From the NCBI RefSeq assembly GCF_000341735.1, contig NZ_KB455575.1:1270619-1334618 (forward strand): a stretch of 64,000 nucleotides of DNA, written 5' to 3'. The notes beneath the pieces were generated by a model that had not been told where the DNA came from, did no database searches, and saw nothing but the letters and a program-made list of their open reading frames with translations. Made by a program: the position numbers and the translations under genes. Numbering within the stretch: position 1 is the first letter of the stretch; each line of letters begins with the position of its first letter. This document shows, one piece after another, positions 58,841-64,000 of this stretch. Source of the stretch: Methylotuvimicrobium buryatense 5G (GTDB taxonomy: Bacteria; Pseudomonadota; Gammaproteobacteria; Methylococcales; Methylomonadaceae).

Positions 58841-61627
58841 ATGTATTCCATTGTGCAGCTGATCATTCCCTTCATTTTTCTTTTTTTGTCGATACCGTCG
58901 GTTGCTGCTGATATATCAAACGATAAGGCTTCCGAACCGATACGTAGCATAACTTTAAACCCGAAAGAGCAAAAATGGCTGGAAAAACATAAAAAGATCC
59001 GAATCGCTTTCGACGGAGACTTTCCACCCTTTAGCTTTGTCAATGAAAAAGGTATTGTTGAAGGTGTCGCCGTCGAAATCATTAGCCTGATAAGTCGACG
59101 CCTTGGCATTGACTTCGAAATTTATCCGCATACCGAATGGAGCCGAGTTTACGAAGCAGCCGTAACGAGACAAACCGATGTCGTGGCAACAATGGTTAAT
59201 AGACCGGAGCGTCGCACATGGTTTTTCTTTACTCAACCCTATCTCAACAAATCGCTAGTCATCATTACCCGAAAAGACAATTTCACCATCAAGCGACGCA
59301 CCGATATCGCCGGCAAAAAAATTGCCCTGGTCAACAATTACCAATATATCGATCGAGTTCGCGAAGAATTTCCTTCGATCAAAATACACGCAGTCGAATC
59401 TTTCCTTGAAGGGCTTAAGGCAGTTGCGAATCGACAAGCAGATGCCGCAATCACTTTTACCGGAACCGGTCATTTTTTAATCGATAAACACCAACTCAAC
59501 GACCTTAATATAGCGGCTTTCTACGATCACAACAGCGCAAACGAAAGCATCGCGATACGTAAAGATTGGCCGGAATTGGCTTCGATATTACAAAAAGGGC
59601 TCGACTCGCTCAGCTCCGATGAAAAACAGGCGATCTTCGAAAAATGGGTTCCCAAAGTTGAAACCGTAGTCACCGACTATGTGCTGATCGGAAAAATTGT
59701 CGCGGCATTCGCACTGGTACTGCTCATTATGCTGCTATGGATTATTCAAGTCCGCAGACAAAATCGCCGTATCGAGCAATCCAAGGATGAAGTGTTACTC
59801 GTCAATCAACAGTTAGTCAATCTACAAAACGAATTGGAAAACTTGGTCGAGCAAAGGACTGCCGAACTTAAAGCCAGCGAACAAAAATACCGTAGTTTGG
59901 TCGAGAATTTGCGCCACGAATATTTTTTCTATCGCCAAGACCGTTCGGGGTTATTGACCTATGTGAGTCCCTCGGTCAGTAAGATACTCGGCTATAACGT
60001 AGAGGAATTTATCGTCAATCACCGCGCTTTCCTGACCGACAACCCCGCTAACTTAAATATCGATAAAAACACGGATTTATGCTTAAAAGGCATGCCTCAA
60101 CCGCCTTACGAAGTCGAGGTTTATGATAGCAATGGTTATATTCATTGGCTTGAAGTCATGGACTCGCCCGTATTTGACCAAAACGGCCAATGCATAGGCG
60201 TCGACGGTATTGCACACGATATTACCGAGCGTAAAGAAACGCATGAATTACTCACATCGCTTTCTTATTATGACGATCTGACCGGTTTGGCCAACCGTCG
60301 CTTATTTGCCGATCGTTTACAACAAGCGATCAATCTTGCGCACCGGAATAAAGCTTCGATTACGCTATTTTATCTTGACCTGGATAAGTTTAAATCGATC
60401 AATGACACGCTCGGTCATGCCGCAGGAGACGAAGTTCTTAAGGAAACGGCGCAAAAAATACTGTCGGCCATACGCGACTCCGATATTGCGGCCCGCATGG
60501 GCGGAGATGAATTCGTCATACTTCTACCTGATTCCGATGCCCAAGCCGCCATATCGGTCGCTGACAAGCTCATTAAAGTCTTGCAACAGCCTTATTACAT
60601 CGGCGAACAAATGCTGACTGTCGGAAGCAGTATCGGTATTTCGGTGTATCCGAACAACGGCACCGACGGCGACAGCCTAATCAATCATGCCGATACCGCA
60701 ATGTATCACGCCAAGAAGGAAAAATTAGGTTATGCCTTTTATTCCGAGGACATGCAACCGGCTTTCATAAGCTCAGAACAACTGACCGAAGACTTGGCGA
60801 AAACCGTTAAACATTGCTTGCGAATAAGCCGGATAACCTCAGCAAGCTCGTTGGAAAATACTCAAAATCCAGGCATGAACGGTCACTTTTTGATTTATTA
60901 TCAAAGTCGACATTCATTAATCAACAGCGACATAATCGGTTTCGAGAGTTTAGTCCGCTGGTATCATCCCGAACAAGGCATCTTATCGCCTTCGGAATTT
61001 TTACCGCTCGCCGAAAAAGCCGGTTTAATCGATAAAATTACCGATTGGGTCGTCAGGCAGGTCTGTAGTCAGGCACTGGCTTGGGAAAAAATAAACCTTA
61101 GACCCGCCAAAATCAGCATTAATCTTTCGATCAATCAAATTCAACAACAGAGTTTGTTAGAAAGAATTCTACGCGATATCGATAACTTCGGAGTAACTCC
61201 GAACTGGCTGGAAATTGAGATTAAAGAGAGTACGATCATGCAAAATATCGATCATGCCGTTGATATCATCGATCAACTCAATGCTGCAGGCCTTTCGGTT
61301 GCCATAGACGATATCAGTTCCGACTCGCCTATTTTGGAGCGGCTCGATTCCCTTCCGGTGCAAACCATCAAAATCGATCGCGCACTCATTCGCACTCTAC
61401 CTGTGAATATCGAAAATGCGGACAGCGTCATATCGATCATCAATAAAGCGCATGCTCAAGGTAAAGCTGTTACGGCGGAAGGCGTGGAAAGTGAAAATCA
61501 ATTGAATTTTCTCAAAACAAGCCGCTGCGATAACGTGCAAGGATTCTATTTCAGCAAGCCCCTACCAGCTGCCGACGCAGAAAACTTTCTTAAAAGTTTG
61601 TCATGGTTTCTTGATAAAAATGACTAA
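58841..61627 (+). CDS. SBP_bac_3 - PAS - GGDEF - EAL protein
   Basis: A 928-residue c-di-GMP protein. Signal peptide (about 1-23); SBP_bac_3 domain (about 45-265, IRIAFDGDFPPFSFVNEKG); membrane helix (about 285-308); coiled coil; PAS (about 350-460); GGDEF with RMGGDEFVILL intact (cyclase active site); EAL domain with ESLVRW, NLSINQ, E in EIEIKES, DD in IDDISSDSP, K in IKIDRALI and AEGVE. The EAL loop 6 differs from the usual D-D-F-G-T-G-Y-S-S, so phosphodiesterase activity is doubtful and the protein may act mainly as a cyclase. It sits divergently beside the kinase/HD-GYP pair (gap 58564-58840). Confidence 0.92.
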   Translation: MYSIVQLIIPFIFLFLSIPSVAADISNDKASEPIRSITLNPKEQKWLEKHKKIRIAFDGDFPPFSFVNEKGIVEGVAVEIISLISRRLGIDFEIYPHTEWSRVYEAAVTRQTDVVATMVNRPERRTWFFFTQPYLNKSLVIITRKDNFTIKRRTDIAGKKIALVNNYQYIDRVREEFPSIKIHAVESFLEGLKAVANRQADAAITFTGTGHFLIDKHQLNDLNIAAFYDHNSANESIAIRKDWPELASILQKGLDSLSSDEKQAIFEKWVPKVETVVTDYVLIGKIVAAFALVLLIMLLWIIQVRRQNRRIEQSKDEVLLVNQQLVNLQNELENLVEQRTAELKASEQKYRSLVENLRHEYFFYRQDRSGLLTYVSPSVSKILGYNVEEFIVNHRAFLTDNPANLNIDKNTDLCLKGMPQPPYEVEVYDSNGYIHWLEVMDSPVFDQNGQCIGVDGIAHDITERKETHELLTSLSYYDDLTGLANRRLFADRLQQAINLAHRNKASITLFYLDLDKFKSINDTLGHAAGDEVLKETAQKILSAIRDSDIAARMGGDEFVILLPDSDAQAAISVADKLIKVLQQPYYIGEQMLTVGSSIGISVYPNNGTDGDSLINHADTAMYHAKKEKLGYAFYSEDMQPAFISSEQLTEDLAKTVKHCLRISRITSASSLENTQNPGMNGHFLIYYQSRHSLINSDIIGFESLVRWYHPEQGILSPSEFLPLAEKAGLIDKITDWVVRQVCSQALAWEKINLRPAKISINLSINQIQQQSLLERILRDIDNFGVTPNWLEIEIKESTIMQNIDHAVDIIDQLNAAGLSVAIDDISSDSPILERLDSLPVQTIKIDRALIRTLPVNIENADSVISIINKAHAQGKAVTAEGVESENQLNFLKTSRCDNVQGFYFSKPLPAADAENFLKSLSWFLDKND

Positions 61628-61671
61628 GGAATATGCACAAATTTACTTCTACAAGTTTTAGGCACTGTGGA

Positions 61672-61770
61672 GGTTCAGCGACTCGCTTGACAGGACGCCG
61701 TGAATACATCCATGTAGACTCGACGGCGGCTATCCTTGCCGCCGACGCCTGTCAAACGAGCCACCGAACC
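61672..61770. repeat. Core-carrying element with GGTTC arms
   Basis: About 99 bp with imperfect 24 bp inverted arms (GGTTCAGCGACTCGCTTGAC at left, complement of the right end GGTTCGGTGGCTCGTTTGAC). The middle carries the core in reverse, GGACGCCGTGAATACATCCA, and a hairpin CGGCGG / CCGCCG. Confidence 0.65.
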
Positions 61771-61820
61771 CCCTTTCAGCATTTGTCGAAGTTATTTCAT
61801 GCTCGTTCCTAAATTAAAAC

Positions 61821-61890
61821 TATCCACACTACAAATTTCGGAATTGAGATGTCTATTGTTACCAAAATTTGATTAGCAATGTGGCGTATA
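61821..61890. repeat. Short element with TA-family ends
   Basis: About 70 bp starting TATCCACACTACAAATTTCG with a right end whose complement reads TATACGCCACATTGCTAATC. It shares the ACAAATTTCGG end word with the longer elements but has no core. Bases 61891-62022 hold no gene and should contain the promoter of the next one. Confidence 0.45.
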
Positions 61891-62022
61891 TTGACTCTGC
61901 TCATCAAGACATACACCGGGCCGGCAAACCAACTTCATTGCTAAGACCAACACCCCAATTCCATTGAAAATGCTTTATCATAGCGCACTCGAAACAGCAT
62001 ACTCTTACAGCCGATAATAATA

Positions 62023-64000
62023 ATGAACACCCCGTCACTCTCCTTACAAGACCGCAGGCTCTCGCTCATTCTGCTTTTCGCCGCGACGCTATTCACCAGC
62101 GCCACATTGATGTTTAGCCTACAACCGATGTTCGGCAAGCTGATTTTGCCTAAATTGGGCGGTACGCCCGCGGTTTGGAATACCTGCATGGTGTTTTATC
62201 AAAGCATCCTATTCCTAGGTTATATGTATGCGCACTTTTTATCGACACGCCAAGATACTCGGCGACAGCTTCAGATTCATGCCGCCGTCCTATTCATCAG
62301 TCTGGTGATATTGCCGGTTGCCTTGCCGGATAATCTTTCGCCTCCAACCGAGAGCAACCCGACGTTATGGCTGCTTGGCACACTATTCCTTGCGATCGGC
62401 CTGCCCTTCTTTGTCGTTTCGACCACAGCGCCGCTGTTGCAAAAATGGTTCGCGCAAGTCGGCCACCACACCAGTCACGACCCTTATTATCTTTATGCCG
62501 CAAGCAATGCCGGCAGCCTGTTGGCCTTATTAAGCTACCCGTTTGTGATCGAACCGAATATCGGACTGGCTTCGCAACAAATCGCTTGGAGCGGAGGCTA
62601 TGCAATCTTATGTTTGATGATTGCCGGTTGCGGTTGGCGCTTGTGGCAAAACAAGCCGCGAACGGACGCATCGGCACAGGAAGACATCCTGCTGTCCCCT
62701 GAGCTCGACAACAAAACCCGCCTGCATTGGCTCGTCTTGGCCTTCGTTCCGTCGAGCTTGCTATTAGGCTTGACTAACTTTATCAGCACCGATATCGCAT
62801 CGGTGCCGCTGCTGTGGATCATTCCGCTAACGCTCTATTTGCTGTCTTTCATCATCGTGTTTTCGAAATGGAACCTCAAAACACATCCGGTCATGACGGC
62901 ACTGCAGCCGGTAATATTGCTGCCGTTTATCGCTTATTCGTTCATCAACCCGGCAATCTTGCCCTATTGGCTTGATTTAGCGCTGCATTCGACCGCCTTT
63001 TTCCTGGCAATCATGGTTTGTCACGGCGAACTAGCCAGACTCCGCCCACACACGCGCCATCTGACCGACTTTTATTTGATCATGTCGTTCGCCGGCATGC
63101 TCGGCGGCATGTTCAACACCTTTGTGGCGCCGTTCGTTTTCAACGCGGTTTACGAATATCCAATCATGATCATTGCGGCATTACTGCTGCGTCCCGGACT
63201 GGATATTTCGACCGGTTATCGCTGGGCTATGCAAGCCGTTTTTCCGGCCATCGTGATTGCCTGCGGATTGATCATCTATTTAACGGTCGACGATCTACTG
63301 CAATATCTGGACACGATCGGCACAGCCTTGATTCTATTGGCCGGTCTCACTTATGCGTTCAGAAATCAGCCTTTATCTTTGGCCTTGCTCGCGGGAACGT
63401 TAATCTTCTTCACGCAGGGTTTGCATGGTTTGGTGTCCAACACGATTTTTCAGGATAGAACCTTTTTTGGCGTACTGTCGGTGCGTGAAAATGTTTTACT
63501 CGATGAACAAAACCGTCCGGAAAAATACCGTGAGCTGTTTCATGGCACGACCAAGCACGGCGCGCAACGCTTAGCAGCTCATTTGGAAACCGTTCCGTTG
63601 ACCTATTACAGCCGCCCCGGACCGATGGGTCAGTTATTTAAAAGTTACGACGAACAAAACGGCGATTGGGTCGTCGGCGCGGTCGGCCTCGGCGCCGGCG
63701 CATTGGCTTGTTACGCCAAGGATAATCAGCAATGGACTTTTTACGAGATCGACCCGTTGGTCGTCGAAATTGCCGAAAACCCGGACTATTTCACTTATCT
63801 GAAACGTTGCGCCCGCAATTTGACCCATAATATCGGCGATGCTCGCCTATCGCTGGCGGAAGAACCGAACCACAAATTCGATTTGTTGATCATGGATGCA
63901 TTCAGCTCGGATGCCGTACCGACCCATCTATTGACACGCGAAGCACTCGATTTGTATTTCGAAAAACTTAAACCGAATGGTATTTTGGCGTTTCATATCA
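62023..64000 (+). CDS. Fused membrane / spermidine-synthase-like protein (partial)
   Basis: Open from the ATG at 62023 to the window edge, 659 codons and still open. The first ~480 residues form ten or more membrane helices (LILLFAATLFTSATLMFSLQ; TTAPLLQKWF); the last part is a spermidine synthase-like Rossmann fold with VGAVGLGAGALACYA, YEIDPLVVEIA and LLIMDAFSSDAVPTHL. Such fusions are common in proteobacteria; whether they aminopropylate anything is unclear. The 3' end lies outside the window. Confidence 0.85.
   Translation, partial: MNTPSLSLQDRRLSLILLFAATLFTSATLMFSLQPMFGKLILPKLGGTPAVWNTCMVFYQSILFLGYMYAHFLSTRQDTRRQLQIHAAVLFISLVILPVALPDNLSPPTESNPTLWLLGTLFLAIGLPFFVVSTTAPLLQKWFAQVGHHTSHDPYYLYAASNAGSLLALLSYPFVIEPNIGLASQQIAWSGGYAILCLMIAGCGWRLWQNKPRTDASAQEDILLSPELDNKTRLHWLVLAFVPSSLLLGLTNFISTDIASVPLLWIIPLTLYLLSFIIVFSKWNLKTHPVMTALQPVILLPFIAYSFINPAILPYWLDLALHSTAFFLAIMVCHGELARLRPHTRHLTDFYLIMSFAGMLGGMFNTFVAPFVFNAVYEYPIMIIAALLLRPGLDISTGYRWAMQAVFPAIVIACGLIIYLTVDDLLQYLDTIGTALILLAGLTYAFRNQPLSLALLAGTLIFFTQGLHGLVSNTIFQDRTFFGVLSVRENVLLDEQNRPEKYRELFHGTTKHGAQRLAAHLETVPLTYYSRPGPMGQLFKSYDEQNGDWVVGAVGLGAGALACYAKDNQQWTFYEIDPLVVEIAENPDYFTYLKRCARNLTHNIGDARLSLAEEPNHKFDLLIMDAFSSDAVPTHLLTREALDLYFEKLKPNGILAFHI

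Noticed and set aside
1-64000. CRISPR arrays, rRNA genes, complete insertion sequences
   Set aside because: No regularly spaced direct repeats, no rRNA sequence and no intact transposase gene were seen.

Overview
The window reads as a chromosomal segment of a gammaproteobacterium. The block carA-carB, greA, yhbY, rlmE, ftsH, glmM, tpiA, secG, tRNA-Leu(GAG) is the conserved gammaproteobacterial neighbourhood. Codon usage, gene content (mod operon with an alginate-export-type porin, many PAS/HD-GYP sensors, GH13 enzyme) and the many short dispersed palindromic elements suggest a methanotroph of the Methylococcales (Methylotuvimicrobium/Methylomicrobium-like). That lineage call is inference; no methane oxidation gene lies in the window.

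Layout. 0-8 kb: a GH13 alpha-amylase and a very large PhnD-PAS-GAF-HD-GYP sensor, each ended by a copy of a ~157 bp miniature element. 8-10.9 kb: a decayed accessory zone with two copies of a second miniature element (17 bp terminal inverted repeats, perfect 5 bp target duplications), a winged-helix protein, and remnants of an HNH endonuclease, a SecB-like protein and an IS21-type transposase. 10.9-22 kb: the housekeeping block, mostly on the minus strand. 22.4-25.4 kb: a large class A penicillin-binding protein. 25.8-37.9 kb: FMN reductase, mlaA, rnt, grxD, argD-argF, an SH3/coiled-coil protein, ilvD, argA, cpdA, rppH, a HAD phosphatase, and a 58-residue membrane peptide translationally coupled to a gamma-glutamylcyclotransferase-like gene. 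38.6-43.4 kb: a molybdate locus (ModE-like HTH, porin, modA, modB, modC). 43.6-46.7 kb: mazG, a PfkB kinase, dgkA, a cluster of DnaA boxes, gcvH. 46.8-52.7 kb: an RND efflux pair and a chemoreceptor with a CZB domain placed between its two membrane helices. 53-61.6 kb: a c-di-GMP/phosphorelay cluster of three large proteins with periplasmic binding-protein domains. 62 kb to the end: a fused membrane/spermidine synthase-like protein cut by the window edge.

The most informative observation is in the molybdate locus. A 156 bp element, TACC...GGTA flanked by TA, sits ten codons before the end of the porin gene. Removing the element plus one TA rejoins the frame and restores a canonical outer-membrane C-terminus (YFYVQSLFRF, then stop) only 31 bases before modA. 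This fixes the element boundaries, shows TA-targeted insertion, and shows that the porin was the first structural gene of the modABC operon, which points to an outer-membrane molybdate/tungstate porin that is now damaged in this strain. Several further copies of the same element lie in the window, two of them just behind stop codons.

Miniature repeats are a theme of the window. At least three sets with different outer arms carry a shared central core (around ACATGGACGTATTCACGGC), which suggests modular, perhaps exchangeable, elements.
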